The translations under genes were made by a program, and so were the position numbers. Under the pieces are notes generated by a model. The model was not told the DNA's origin and made no database searches. It saw nothing but the letters and a program-made list of their open reading frames with translations. A stretch of 64,000 bases of DNA from Cordilura impudica (lineage: Eukaryota; Arthropoda; Insecta; Diptera; Scathophagidae). Positions within the stretch are counted from its first letter, which is position 1. Each line of letters opens with the position of its first letter. This document shows positions 12,797 through 24,010 of the stretch, piece after piece. Location: positions 306,007,429 through 306,071,428 of the forward strand of contig OY821518.1 in the NCBI GenBank assembly GCA_963682025.1, written 5' to 3'.

Positions 12797-13200
12797 AGAA
12801 ATATAACTCCCATATATGGGCAGGGGCTTCACAGTATATTTTTAAGGTTCCAGGCCGTGTGCAAAGGAGAGCGGCGTTGGTGCTTATCAATAACTGTAGC
12901 CAACTATATTTATACATTGTAGCATCGTCGGAATGTTACAATGAGAACTGTTCTGCTGAGATAAGTGAACTCATCCCTACAGCCCATGTTTTTCTACGCA
13001 CCACTCGCTCATTTAGTAGATCTCATCCATTTGCAGTCTATTGGCCAGTGGGTCACACTGCGAAAATGCGTTTATTAGCACAAGCCGTACGTGGAATAAA
13101 CTTCCCGCTTAAGTCTTTCGTGTTACTTCCAATATAGATAACTTTACGACAGATGTCCACGGATACTACTCCACCTTTACTTCTACCCATAACATATTTT
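12797..13200 (+). pseudogene. Non-LTR retrotransposon ORF2 fragment (C-terminus)
   Basis: The + strand frame contains KKYNSHIWAGASQYIFKV, GRVQRRAALVLINN, CSAEISELIPTAHVF and HPFAVYWPVGHTAKMR. The same text, slightly changed, occurs at 30340-30775 (YNFHIWAGASKF, DRVQRRALMLINDS). This is the region after the reverse transcriptase active site in a fly LINE; only the C-terminal part is left. The extra ALV in the middle and the loss of the lines between LINN and NENC are deletions and insertions relative to the other copy. Confidence 0.7.
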
Positions 13201-13240
13201 TCTGATAGGGGCCATCCCCTGATTGTTGATGTATATAAAA

Positions 13241-13285
13241 AAGTAATATTTTTCTTTCATTTATTCTTAATAGCTTCAGTTGCTC
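13241..13285 (+). repeat. Right direct repeat flanking a LINE fragment
   Basis: AAGTAATATTTTTCTTTCAT ... TAGCTTCAGTTGCTCA, matching 12738-12792 apart from a short internal deletion and a few changes. Confidence 0.6.
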
Positions 13286-13439
13286 ATTATTATGAGGTGG
13301 GAAGATATTTAAAACCGTAATGTGACATGGAAACGGGCAACATTTAACGTATATTGTTACCGCTTGGGGTCATTCGTAATTTTGTGTAACGCACTGTGAA
13401 TTTATTTTGAAAATACTTGTGGAGTAATGGCTCATCGAA

Positions 13440-14060
13440 GATATGGTCTTACACGCATTGTAGAAACTGCTACAATTATCGAAGTTGCAGAAAATCGAAC
13501 TTGTCGAAATCCACTCCAAAATTTACAAATACTGTCAGAAAATTAATATGACTTGGGACTTCGGGCATTCAGAAGATATACATCTATTTACTGTAAAATA
13601 CTAAAGTATTAATACGCCAGTACATAATGAACGGCTTCAGACGAATTCTGTTTACGCACGAGAAAATTTGCACCATGGAGCAAGCAGTCTTTTAATTCAT
13701 ATATAATGATAGAATCTCGGTAAGCAATAGAACTGATTACAAGAATTCAAAGAGATCATCATCATTAAGCTTCTGAGTATTGTGGGGAGACTCATATGAA
13801 GGTATCAACGAGCTTCAAATATGTAAAAATAAGTCACACATCGGCAAAAGTGCACCAATCTGAAGTTTTTGTCACAATTGCGAACCCCTTTAAAAACGTG
13901 TTATCGATTTTTTTTTAACAAGACATCGCTCCACCTAATTAGGAAAAAACGACTCCAGAGTGTCTAAAGACCAATTTACCGAATTTACAATTGAATTACA
14001 ATTGTAGCCGGGTTTAGAGCATGTCTTACTCATCACTCAAGTTTTGAATTTCTAAAGCCG
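13440..14060 (+). pseudogene. Decayed mariner-family transposase
   Basis: Shifting + frames read MAHRRYGLTRIVETATIIEVAEN, then FRRILFTHEKICTMEQ, which corresponds to the RILFTDEKIFTIEQ box of a mariner lineage (Asp changed to His here), then NDRISV and GDSYEGINELQICKN, the usual GVSYEGVTELHFC block. Frame is lost every 20-60 residues. The later catalytic boxes could not be identified. No inverted repeats found. Confidence 0.6.
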
Positions 14061-14449
14061 AGTACTTATACGAGTGAAATATATTTTTCTGTGAATATGA
14101 AAGGTACTGGAATAATTTAATCGTAAATACGCCAACTGAAATCAATTGAATTAGAATAATTGACACATTAAATTGTTCTTATTAAGTAAACTCTAATATA
14201 GTGTCATAATTAGAGATTTTAATATCGTAGTCGATATATCGATTAATTCGACAGAAATAATATTTTAATATTATCAATAAATCAGAAAAATATTATCGAT
14301 AAATTCGATAAATAAGCGAACCAGTGTTATAATAGTATAGATTTATCTGTTTTTTTCAGATTTTTGAGGTATCGTGTAAATTTCCAGATTGATCCCAAAA
14401 TTTGATGAGTGTCTCAACGAAATAGCCGCTGAAGTAATCAATTTAAATG

Positions 14450-14900
14450 ATGTCAGAGTACAATGAGTTAGAGCAAAATAAAATTTCTGAGAAATATTCT
14501 ATGAATGTCCATAACTTTAAAAATTATCACGAAATATCGTGGAAGAGGAACAGTAATGACACAACATTTAGGCGGCAGGCATCGTAAAACGAGTCAAGGA
14601 TAGAATCATTCAATAGCAAAGGAGCTACCTAGAGAGGTCATTAACAATCTGAAACTAAGAATATGTGTTCGAACTGTTTCCGGACGAGTAATTGAGCCTG
14701 ATCTTGGTTGTTATCCTTCTGTGAAGAAACCATTGACATCAGAGAAAGATCGTTGTTTGTACGATGACCAAAAGGAAAAAGACCGCTCTCAAAATATACA
14801 AATAAAACTATTAAGTTCGCCGGTGGTTGCTTTTTCATATAGTAAAAGATACTCTAACTGGAATTGGAAACAGGCAAATTCCAAATGACGTAATGTCTCC
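14450..14900 (+). pseudogene. Decayed Tc1-like transposase, same family as 59577-60290
   Basis: Nucleotide identity to 59650-60020 is visible in blocks: AATTATCACGAAATATCGTG, ATGACACAACATTT, AAAATATACAAATAAAACT and GGTTGCTTTT. The translation gives KTSQG, LKLRICVRTVSGRVIEPDLG and PSVKKPLTSEKDR, a Tc1 N-terminal domain (second helix-turn-helix and the KKPL box). The catalytic half is missing apart from the VVAFS remnant of MVWGCFS. Confidence 0.6.
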
Positions 14901-14927
14901 ATACGCGGAGGGAAAAATGCCCCTGGT

Positions 14928-14978
14928 GTGTGTTTTATTTATTTTAAATATTTATTTTAAATAAAATAAAACACACAA
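14928..14978. repeat. Short inverted repeat (hairpin)
   Basis: TGTGTGTTTTATTTATTTT faces its near-perfect complement ending AAAATAAAACACACA, separated by a few bases. Could be a transcription terminator-like or MITE remnant; nothing else supports a function. Confidence 0.4.
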
Positions 14979-15014
14979 ATATTTCAATTAAAAAAAGGGT
15001 TTATAATTATTTTA

Positions 15015-15422
15015 TAAAACCTTAAAGGCATGATAATCAATTTTAAACAATTCACAATTCAACACTTTTTAAATATCGATTGTGTTATTGGTTTACGTCC
15101 AAAATTATTTTTCGATGTTATTGGTTTATGTCCAAAATTATTTTTCAATTCAAGAAAATATGAATATGAACGAAGAAAACAAATAAATTAGCAAATTTAA
15201 TGAACACACACATAGCACTGTATAATTTTACGTATGTATGTGTTAGTAGCAACTTTAAATGAGCATAACACCAAAAAAAATTTAAAAATGTAAAAATCTG
15301 TAAATCTGATGGACAGCTAAAAAGAAATACCTTTCAAATGAGATGCGTTTAGTCAAAATCGGAAGAACTCTGTGGGGCAAAACAACGGTCACAAGAAATC
15401 GCCTTACTTTTTAATATTATAA
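15015..15422 (-). mobile_element. Diverged, truncated Helitron copy 5
   Basis: Shares CACACATAGCA, TATGTGTTAGTAGCAA, AAATACCTTTCAAAT and CGGTCACAAGAAATCGCC with the Helitron copies, and ends near TTAATATTATAAT where the others end TTAATATTATAGAT. The CTAG hairpin end is missing, and CCTAGCC has become CCTTACT. It appears older than the others. Confidence 0.6.
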
Positions 15423-15472
15423 TCACAATTATATTTGTCACTCTCTGAAGTTAGTGTATGTATGTGTATTAT

Positions 15473-15801
15473 ACCCACTAATCCGTAGTCTAAAAAAACT
15501 CTGTAGGACTATTGGTAATCACATTCACCATATAAAGTTGATTCAGGATCTTCACTTAAGTGACTTTATTAAATATGGTCATGATTGATATATTTTTTTT
15601 TCGATACAGACCCCGTATAAAAATAACATTAGATATGTTCTTTTTCATATCTTCACGCCAAAAAAATTTATAACAATGCCAGTAAAATTTGTTTTATCCT
15701 TTTTTATATCCTGTTATTGCCTCCGCAAAGTTGGATCTCTCGAAATGCATGGAATAGGGTAGTGTATAGTCGGTGTAGAGCGACTACAATTTTCTTACTT
15801 T
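15473..15801 (+). repeat. Dispersed 24490-type repeat, 3' half
   Basis: CACTAATCCGTAGTC, GATCTTCACTTAA, TTTTTCATATCTTCACG, GCATGGAATAGGGTA and TATAGTCGGTGTAGA match the order of 24895-25282. The left half, including the TCCG run, is absent. Confidence 0.65.
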
Positions 15802-16111
15802 TTTCTAATGAATACAATTTTTTTAAACAATAATATACTACAAAGTAAAAATTATGTTCGAAGAGTGTTCAAAATACCTGAACAAAATCCAGTTTATCCT
15901 TAAAATCTTACTGATATGAAAATATCACTTCAAATATAAGTGGTGTGATGAATGTTATTAAATAATGCATTTAGTCACTAAAAGAACTGAGTACAATCGA
16001 GTAACCCAATTTAAAATTTTTTAACAAATTGAGTAAAAATTTTATTGACAAAAGAGTACTTTTCGATTCAAGTTTTTCATATAAAAAGTTATTTTTTGTG
16101 TTTAACTAAAA
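15802..16111. other. Stretch without a recognised gene
   Basis: AT-rich; nothing recognised apart from the start of the duplication that follows. Confidence 0.4.
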
Positions 16112-16302
16112 GGAACATACAGCAGGGATCAGCACTATTAACAAACTATGGTAACATATTGATACGAATGAGTTTTAACCAAACAACATCAGAGGTTATT
16201 TCACTTCACCACCATCAACAAGCATATCCCGCAATGCAATACATGAATGGCAGCAAAAAATGTTGGGGTCAAAACGTAAATATTGGAATATGTGGTAATA
16301 CT
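16112..16302 (+). repeat. 190-bp direct duplication, copy 1
   Basis: Starts GAACATACAGCAGGGATCAG and ends near ATATGTGGTAATACT. Copy 2 lies at 17617-17806. In one frame it can be read NIQQGSALLTNYGNILIRM with no stop for about 60 residues. The frame continues into poly-T and simple repeats, so coding is not supported. Confidence 0.75.
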
Positions 16303-17277
16303 AGCAATGCATTGCCAGTAAATAGCAACAGCAACATTATCATCGCCATTGCCATCGCCATCATCTCTATCCCCATCATCGTAGAGTACGAGTATGGCAT
16401 CGGAACGTATGAGTATTTGGTTTTTATTTATTTATTTTTTTTTTTTTTTGCAAAATTGCAACAATTGAATAGTTATCCGAATGTAGTACATTTATACATA
16501 AACATATACACATACCTATTTATATGTATGGATGTATTTTTTTTTTTTTTGTTCATGTATAAGGATGTTGATGTTCAAGTTCTGCGTTTTTTTTTAGCTA
16601 TAAAAACATTTATTTGCTACTATAAAAGTGTTTTTGGTCTGCTTTTTTCCCCATTTTTTTTTATTCGAGGCGTCACTATACATAGTCGTCGTATTTAACA
16701 ATAACATATAAATTGTTTTTTTTTTTTTTAATTTAATTTATTTTACGAGAAACATAAGGTTAATTAAAGTTCATACTAAAATGTTTTTCATTTTGATTTT
16801 TACGAGTACGTATCGATATTGATATTGGATTTATAAAAAAAAAAATTTAGTTATACTCGTGTATGGTTTGAAATATTTTAAAGCACTAATAAACATTTTT
16901 CCCCATTTCCCTTTTACAATAGAAAATTTCCGTAGATTATTTTTAATTAAGAATGATAGAAAACGAAAAGTTAACGAAAAAGTAAAGTTTAAAACAACTC
17001 TGGATTCAGAAAAATGTTCCAATGATTGACTAGAAAATGTATACGAATTAAACCCAAAATGTTGATTCAAATTGTTAATTGTTTATCATATTTATAGTTC
17101 ATATAGAGAAGAAGCGGAGAATGATAAAATTTATGTATATGTTTTAAAAATATATTAAATTAAATAAAACGAAATAATGCGAATGGTTTGAATTATATAA
17201 CACACGCCCTGTGTTGAATTGTGATTTGCTAAAATTGATTAGCATACCTTTAGGCTCATTTAAATATTCACAATTTT

Positions 17278-17314
<37 letters not shown>

Positions 17315-17339
17315 ATACATATTAAAAAAAATAATACTT
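16303..17339. other. Simple-sequence-rich stretch, no gene recognised
   Basis: Contains GCCATT/GCCATC repeats at about 16345-16380, several long poly-T runs, and a TA microsatellite at about 17280-17320. No gene seen. Confidence 0.5.
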
Positions 17340-17381
17340 CCTAGAATTTGCACTCGAATTTCGAGTGCTGGGCTATACTAG
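17340..17381 (+). mobile_element. Helitron 3'-end fragment
   Basis: GCACTCGAA-T-TTCGAGTGC forms a 9-bp perfect stem, followed 11 bases later by CTAG and a T. This is the same 3' terminus as in the four Helitron copies but on the + strand. No matching 5' end lies upstream, so this is a truncated remnant. Confidence 0.65.
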
Positions 17382-17616
17382 TGTTTTGTAAATTGTTCAG
17401 GAAGATCGTTGGCATGAGGTTTATTGTACGACACTTTTGATTGGCGTCTTATTTTAATGTTCCTATCTTTTGATATTTAGTATTTTTTTTTATATATAAA
17501 AATATAGAAGTCATTTCTATTCAGAGGTGTAATACTAAGAAGTTTTTAATTCTTTAGTGAAATAGTTATAAGACAAAGTTTTTGAGATGTCAATTTAACT
17601 AAGTTTAATAAAAATG
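17382..17616. other. Unassigned AT-rich sequence
   Basis: Nothing recognised. Confidence 0.3.
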
Positions 17617-17806
17617 AACATACAGCAAGGATCAGCACCATTAACAAACTATGGTAACATATTGATACGAATGAGTTTTAACCAAACAACGTCAGAGCTT
17701 ATTTCACGTCCACCACCATCAATAAGCATATTCTGCAATGCAATAGATGAATGCCAGTAAAAAAAAATTGGGTCAAAACGTAAATATTAAAATATGTGGT
17801 AATACA
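17617..17806 (+). repeat. 190-bp direct duplication, copy 2
   Basis: Copy of 16112-16302 with scattered changes. Here an ATG precedes the shared part and gives MNIQQGSAPLTNYGNILIRM, but a stop follows after about 50 residues. The duplicated unit has no inverted repeats or target duplications that I can see. Confidence 0.75.
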
Positions 17807-19163
17807 TATTCCAATAACTATAAGTAGAGGCACTAGAAATACGATTATATGAAAAAAATATATAGAAATTAAGTTGTAGTTTTTACTCTAGAGTTCAATT
17901 TAACAAAAAAAAGTTAATTTTATGATTTTTAATATTTTCAGTAAATCCTAAACATGTTCGAGCTATTCCGAAATGACAATTGAATAAATATTTTTGTAAC
18001 TTGTATTCTATTTGTATTAATATTTCCTTGGAATATAAAATGTAAAACCTATGTAAGCTATCGTATATCCTATTTAACATATGTCCGTAAAGTACGCATA
18101 CTTTTCGTTTAAAATATAATAACAACTATAAATTAAAAATAGTTTAGATTTAAATTAAAATCGAATTTGAAGATTCATCATCAACCTAACGTTTATAGGT
18201 TTTAATTCTTATTGACTCTCATTCTTACTGACTCTCAGCAGAGAAACTTTGTGAGAATGAGATCGTCCATTTCATTTAGAAACATAAAAGCACAAATATT
18301 AATGTTTATACTTTCATATACATACATACATAAATGTAAGTTTGTATACATGTGTGTGTGTGTAAACAGAAAATCTACTTATTCAAGTAATACATAAATA
18401 TAATTCAACTTGTATCGCATAGATAGATATAAACAAAAATCTATCTACATAAATATACAGTTCGAACACATAAATACATACTTTGAATTGTTTAACAATC
18501 GATTGCAGCAGCATATTCAAACATTTTGATTTACAATTTATTATACCATAGTCTTGCAATTTGTTGATTATTTGTGTGCACATCCATACATACTTATGTA
18601 TGTATGCGAATGTTAGTTGTTGTTTTTGTGCATGCATTTATTTAAGTATAAAGTTTATGGCCTGTGTGCTATCAGTACCATCATGCTTATAATACGCTTA
18701 AATAGATGAATATTCGTCATATGCTTTACAGTGCACACACTCATACACACACACATATCATTCAAGACTGTATTAGGGGTACAACGGGTTTTGACAAACT
18801 TTTAATGGTACATGGTAAAAACAGTTGTGTGTAAGAAATTTAACATTTAAACAAAACTATAATTCTTCTCACACCACTGTGCAGCGGATATACATATATC
18901 ACTTTGGAGTTCCGTTTGTAACACATCGAAACAATTACTTCAGACCTCAGATCCTTATAACAACTCAAGCCGATATAGCAATGTTGGTATTGAAAGTTGG
19001 AGCTTCTAGGCCCAATAGCCAATGAATGACAACTAAAAATAGTTAAAAATGTTTATACGTAACCGCGATGCTTGCGCATTTTTTTTTTTTTTTTGTTTAT
19101 CGAAGAGAATAACCATAATGGTTATACTCTTGCTCTCCCTAAAGCAACAAAAATATTAGGTAC
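17807..19163. other. Stretch without a gene; one repeat fragment
   Basis: AT-rich with CATA and TGTG tracts (about 18320-18362, 18590-18605, 18735-18755). The part at 18893-18985 is a dispersed-repeat fragment listed separately. Confidence 0.45.
18893..18985 (+). repeat. Dispersed repeat fragment (61419-type)
   Basis: TTCCGTTTGTAACACATCGAAA followed by a GATATAGCAATG block matches the arrangement TTCCGTTTGTAATAG ... GATATAGCGATG at 61460-61555. Confidence 0.5.
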
Positions 19164-19486
19164 ATAGCTGTTCAAAATAATAGACTGTAATTTAGAGAAA
19201 ATGTTTGTATTTATAATTTATTAAGATTTAATAGTATTAATAGTATCGTTATTTTAGTCTGTAGTTTATTATGTAGTTTATACCAAAAATGTTGGCACAT
19301 GTATTCTCAGGACCTAAGATGGTGACCCCAAAGTCTGAAAACTATTTTTTTTTAAATGATATTTGTATGTAATTTATTCGGACGTTATTGAACCAAAAAC
19401 ATAAAAATTTTGATATAACATGGACTAGTATTTATGGTACACCAAAATATTTGGAATCGGTTTATTATTCAGCAAAATTCAGTACG

Positions 19487-20045
19487 GGACATATATGCCC
19501 AATTGGTCGTCAATGGTAAAAAAGATGTTTTATAGTTTTATATTTTTATTAAATTAAAAAAACTTTAATATTAAATCAACAATTAATTAAACTATAAATA
19601 AAAAGACTTAGAAAAGGGTTAAATCTAAATATCTGAAAAATACAATATCAATTATGGAAATCTTCGAAGCAATTACGGTTTTTTGTAGAACAAAAAGTTT
19701 TTTTACGAAAGGAACATATTGCGTTTGTCTGATTTTCCCTTCCATTTTTAGTACAAACTAAAAAAGTAGTAATCGATTCAAATTTTACAACAAATACAAA
19801 ACCAAAACTACAGTTATTTATGTAATAAATAAAAACAAAAATCACTGACTTGCTTTGAGCGGAGTAAATTGGTTGGTTTTGACCGTTAACGACCAATGGG
19901 ATATATATGTCCCATGGTTTTTTCTTGAAGGTATTGAAAAAAATATATTTGACGACACTTTTGTTTTGAAATGTTGGGTCGTTAAGTAGGAATCCACAAA
20001 AAAAAATTAATATTTTCCAGCAGTTTAGGTTCGGTCGTGACAGGG
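19487..20045 (-). mobile_element. piggyBac-like element remnant
   Basis: On the minus strand the element begins at TTAA (20046-20049) with CCCTGTCACGACC, the CCCT-type terminus and TTAA target of piggyBac transposons. Subterminal inverted copies of GGGACATATAT...GGTCGT lie at 19487-19519 and 19885-19917. The only coding trace is a minus-strand C-terminus (about 19648-19760) ending ICSFRKKTFCSTKNRNCFED, reminiscent of the cysteine-rich tail of piggyBac transposases. Most of the transposase is deleted. The far end is not resolved (perhaps near 19313). Confidence 0.6.
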
Positions 20046-20049
20046 TTAA

Positions 20050-20262
20050 AATGGAATCCATCCACTGAAACTCGGGGTACGTCGCAGATTGTTAGAAAAC
20101 AATTTGCCCGGAAGAGCCGCCCGAAAGGTTCCATTTCTAAGCAAGAAAATCACGAAAGCTCGTATCCAATTTGCTGCTAAATTCAATAACAGAAGCATGG
20201 ATGATTTAATGGACATATTATGGAGCGATGAAGCAAAAATTAATTTATTTGGTTCCGACAGG
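20050..20262 (+). pseudogene. Tc1-like transposase, first piece
   Basis: The + frame reads GVRRRLLENNLPGRAARKVP, then FLSKKITKARIQFAAKF and LWSDEAKINLFGSDR. These are the second helix-turn-helix, the KKPL-like box and the first catalytic Asp (SDE) of a Tc1-type transposase. The N-terminus is cut off by the piggyBac remnant and the right side by the LINE insertion. The second piece is at 23569. Confidence 0.8.
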
Positions 20263-20268
20263 TAGAGT
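20258..20268. repeat. Target-site duplication of the RTE-like LINE, left
   Basis: ACAGGTAGAGT, repeated exactly at 23558-23568. An 11-bp duplication is what target-primed reverse transcription usually leaves. Confidence 0.85.
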
Positions 20269-23200
20269 GGGGTCCAAGGCTCTAGACGCGTCACTCATAG
20301 TCTCTCTTGAGCAAACGTCAACCTCAGGCTTCTCGCGGCGGATCCTGTTTCCACAGATGAGGCCCTGGCGTCCGAATCTTTGTTGAAACACGAAATGGTT
20401 TAGCAAATCGGGAGATAAGAGGCAAGTTTGGAGGCCCCTTTTCGTCTTACTCACCCTCACCCTAAGGTAGCAGCCCTGCCACCAAACTAGGCAACATTAG
20501 GTTAATACCCTATTGCGGCTGAACCAACATATGATAACAACACAAACAAACAGAAGAAGAAACACAAAACAAACAGATATTTTGATGACGAACCCCGCAT
20601 GCCCCCTGATAAGATTTGCTACATGGAATGTAAACACTTTGTTTCAAGTGGGAAAGTTAGCTCAACTGCCGGCAGAATGCAAGAGACTAAACATATCTGT
20701 TATAGGTATTAGTGAAATGAGGTGGAACGGCAGCGGCGACTTCACAAGCTCTCAGGGTGACCGCATACTGTTCTCTGGCCGTAAAGAAGGAGAAGCACAT
20801 AAACATGGGGTAGGAATCTTTATAAATCACATATTACGAAACACCCTAATAAACTGGTCGGCAATTTCCGAACGAATTATAACAGCTCAGCTGAACAGCA
20901 GTATCGGTAAAATTACAATTGTTCAATGTTACGCGCCTACCGAAGTATACGACCTGGAAACTAAGGAAAAATTCTACGATCAACTAAACTGCGTTGTGCA
21001 CAAAATTGACAGGAACGATATCCTTATAATAATGGGCGACTTTAACGCATGCATCGGGCATCAAAACGAAAGCTTTGAACGAATTATGGGAAAAACAGCC
21101 CCGGTGATAGAAATGAAAATGGCGTTCTGTTTCTGGAAACATGTGCGGCGCACGAACTTGCTAAAGGTGGCTCCTACTTTCCTCACAAACTACACCACAA
21201 AATGACATGGCAATCGAGAGACTCACGATATAATATTCAGAGCCAAATTGATCATTTCTGTATTACGAGAAGGTGGCTCAATATACTACAAGATGTCAGA
21301 GTACTACGTAGTGCTGATATAGCTTCCGACCACTACCTATTGATAGGCGAGCTAACACTAACGCTTCGCAAACACACACACCTCTCGGTATCGAATCAAC
21401 CAAATCGACGAACCTACAATATCAACAAACTGAATGCCGAAGACGTTAATAGAAGATTAGTCTCATGCATTGTTGAAAAACATCAAAGTATTCCACCAAT
21501 CCCTCTACTAAGCTCCAACTTAGATGACAAATGGATGAAGATTAAGGCTATTCTCAGCGAATCCGCTAATGAAATTGTTGGTTTTTCCAGAAAGGAAAAT
21601 AAAGAATGGCTGTCCATTGACTTTTGGAACGTTCTGGAAGAACGCCGAAAAACCAGAGATATGATGTTATCAGAAAAAGATCCCTCTCGTAAAAACGAGC
21701 TGCAAGCCAAATTATCAAACCTTATCAAGAAAGTTAAGAGACAAGCCAGAAACGATAAAAGAAACTATTTCAACACACTCGCCACAGAAGCTGACAATGC
21801 TGCACATCAAGGTAACCTAAAAACCGTTTTCAATGTGATCAGAAAACTTTCCGGCAAGAAACCCAACACAATTATACCTATAAAAGATAAAAACGGAAAT
21901 ATGCTAACTTCTATTGATGAGCAACTTATAAGATGGAAGGAATATTTTGAGGAAACCCTAAACCACCCCTGCAATGCAGACAACTCCTCTCAAAGTGATG
22001 AAGCAACCGATACCAGAACCCCACCCCCATCAGCAATCTGCATAGATCCTCCCACTCTCCACGAAATTTTAAAAGCCATTACACAGATAAAAAATGGAAG
22101 AGCTGCCGGCATTGACAACCTACCCGCCGAATTCTACAAATCTGCGCCTACTACCATCGCTGAAATACTACTGCCTCTATTCAAAAAAATATGGATGACT
22201 GATGCTATCCCCCAGGAATGGAAAGAAAGTCTTATAATTAAAATACCTAAAAAAGGAGATCTTAAATCATGCAGTAACTCTAGAGGTATCGCATTAACAC
22301 CCTCTGTATGTAAGATATTTAACAAGGTAATACTTAACCGTATGCTCGAACCTTTGGATGAACACCTCCGAAAAGAACAAGCTGGCTTCCGCCATAATCG
22401 ATCTTGTGTAGACCAAATAAACAGTCTACACCTAATAGTAGAACAATGCAACGAGTATAATACAACGCTATACTTAACGTTTATTGGTTTTGAAAAGGCC
22501 TTCGATGCGATAAGCAGAGAAAAAATATGGGGAGCTTTAGAGAGCAAGGGCGTCCCGCAGAAACAAATTAACCTAATCAAAGCCCAATACACCGATGCGA
22601 AAATGAGCGTAATACATCTTGGAAAAAGCAGCCAACCTTTCAGTACATTAAGCGGAGTATAACAAGGATGTCTTCTCTCTTCGCTCCTTTTTATCACAAC
22701 CCTTGATGTTATTCTTGCATATAGCAATGACCAAGACATGGGTATTCAAAGGAGAATAAACCAGCAACTCGAAGATCTAGAATATGCTGACGATATCGTC
22801 CTACTTGCCGCAACTAAGGAAAACATGCAAGGAAAGATTGATGACCTGTTCCTAAGAGCAGAACAATTTGGTTTACGAATAAACGCAGCAAAAACAAAGT
22901 GCATTGCAGTAAAAAGCAAGCAACCAACAACATTCACTCTAAACAACAACCCAATTCAACATGTAAATAGCTTCTGCTATCTTGGAAGCAACATCACACC
23001 CGACGGCGGTGCAACTAAAGACGTAGATATGCGAATACATAAGGCAAGGGCAGCGTTTTACAATCTGAGAAACGTCTGGACATCTAACGCTCTATCACCA
23101 AAAACAAAGATACACATACACAACGCATGTATAAAAACCATACTTCTATATGGCTCCGAATCATGGATGGTAAACCAAACCATTAAATGCAAACTGCAAA

Positions 23201-23557
23201 GTTTCACAAACAGATGCCTGCGCAACATCTTAAAAATATGGTGGCCAAGAACAGTATCGAACGAAGAACTACTACAAATCTCTGAGCAGGAAGACATCAA
23301 TACGCAAATCAGAAGCAAAAATACAAATGGCTACGCCACACACTCCGTCAGCCATACGACGAAATATGCCACGCAACGCTACAATGGAACCCACAGGGTA
23401 CACGCTTGCGAGGATGACCGAAGACTACTTGGAGACGCACTATTTTCCTTTAGACAGGAAAATCTTTCAACGAACTTAGATATATTGCAACAGACAGAAA
23501 CGAATGGAGATTTTATTTAAACAGCTTATGATCCTGATGGAATACGCTAATAAATAT
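20269..23557 (+). mobile_element. Near full-length RTE-like non-LTR retrotransposon
   Basis: 3.29 kb, flanked by the exact 11-bp duplication ACAGGTAGAGT. A roughly 260-bp, relatively GC-rich 5' region precedes one long reading frame encoding endonuclease and reverse transcriptase. The 3' region after the stop is very short (about 35 bp) and has no long poly(A), as is common in the RTE clade. The insertion split a Tc1-like transposase gene. Confidence 0.85.
20531..23529 (+). pseudogene. RTE-like endonuclease/reverse transcriptase, inactive
   Basis: From the ATG at 20531 the exonuclease-endonuclease-phosphatase domain runs from RFATWNVNTLFQVGKL through MGDFNACIG to ASDHYLLIGEL. A frameshift near 21090-21110 separates its halves. 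The reverse transcriptase follows: GRAAGIDNLPAEFYK, AGFRHNRSCVDQI, motif A as FIGFEKAFDAI, then SGV-stop-QGCLLS (taa at 22660) and motif C as YADDIVLL. In motif A the catalytic Asp expected in FxDFxKAFD is Gly, so the enzyme would be dead even without the stop. After LLYGSESW and NRCLRNILKI another frameshift near 23312 and two more stops interrupt the RTE-typical ending WRRT...DRNEWRFYLNSL. RTE assignment rests on domain order, lack of RNase H and this C-terminus. Confidence 0.85.
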
Positions 23558-23568
23558 ACAGGTAGAGT
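23558..23568. repeat. Target-site duplication of the RTE-like LINE, right
   Basis: ACAGGTAGAGT, exact match to 20258-20268. Confidence 0.85.
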
Positions 23569-23960
23569 TGAATGAGCATTACACAAAAATAAACTGTTAA
23601 ACATGGAGGAGGAAATATCATGGTTTGGGGAACATTTTCATGGTATGGTGTTGGATCTTTATACAAAATCTCAGATACTATGAATGAAGAACTGTATTGT
23701 GATATTTTAAAAGACGTGATGCTCCCCAATGCAGAAAATCATCTGCCAACAGATTGGCGCTTCCAACAGGATAATGATTCGCAACACTCGTCAAAATTAG
23801 TCAAATCTTGGTTGAGTGAACACGATGTTTCTGTCTTGAAATGGCCTTCTCAGTCTCCCGATCTCAACCCGATTGAGAATTGTGGATGAAACTGAAAAGA
23901 AGCTTAATAAACAAAAATCAACTTTGGGAAGCACCAAAGAGTATTTGGGAAAATATCCCA
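23569..23960 (+). pseudogene. Tc1-like transposase, second piece
   Basis: Reads LNEHYTKIN, a stop, KHGGGNIMVWGTFSWYG (in two frames), then RFQQDNDSQHSSKLVKSW with the second catalytic Asp, and WPSQSPDLNPIEN with the catalytic Glu 34 residues later: a DD34E Tc1 enzyme. The frame breaks right after PIEN (CG-stop where Leu-Trp is normal). It continues the 20050 piece; the residues between GSDR and LNEH were already lost before the LINE arrived. Confidence 0.85.
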
Positions 23961-24010
23961 AGAGAATAGATAATAAAAATGGACATTCCGGCTAATAAAA
24001 TCATTTTATA

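Noticed and set aside
16045..16698. 217-codon open frame
   Set aside because: Runs through GCCATC repeats and poly-T tracts giving II/AI and FFFF runs; only the first third lies in the 190-bp duplication. No domain seen.
22134..22739. 201-codon frame on the minus strand
   Set aside because: Antisense shadow of the reverse transcriptase domain of the RTE-like element.
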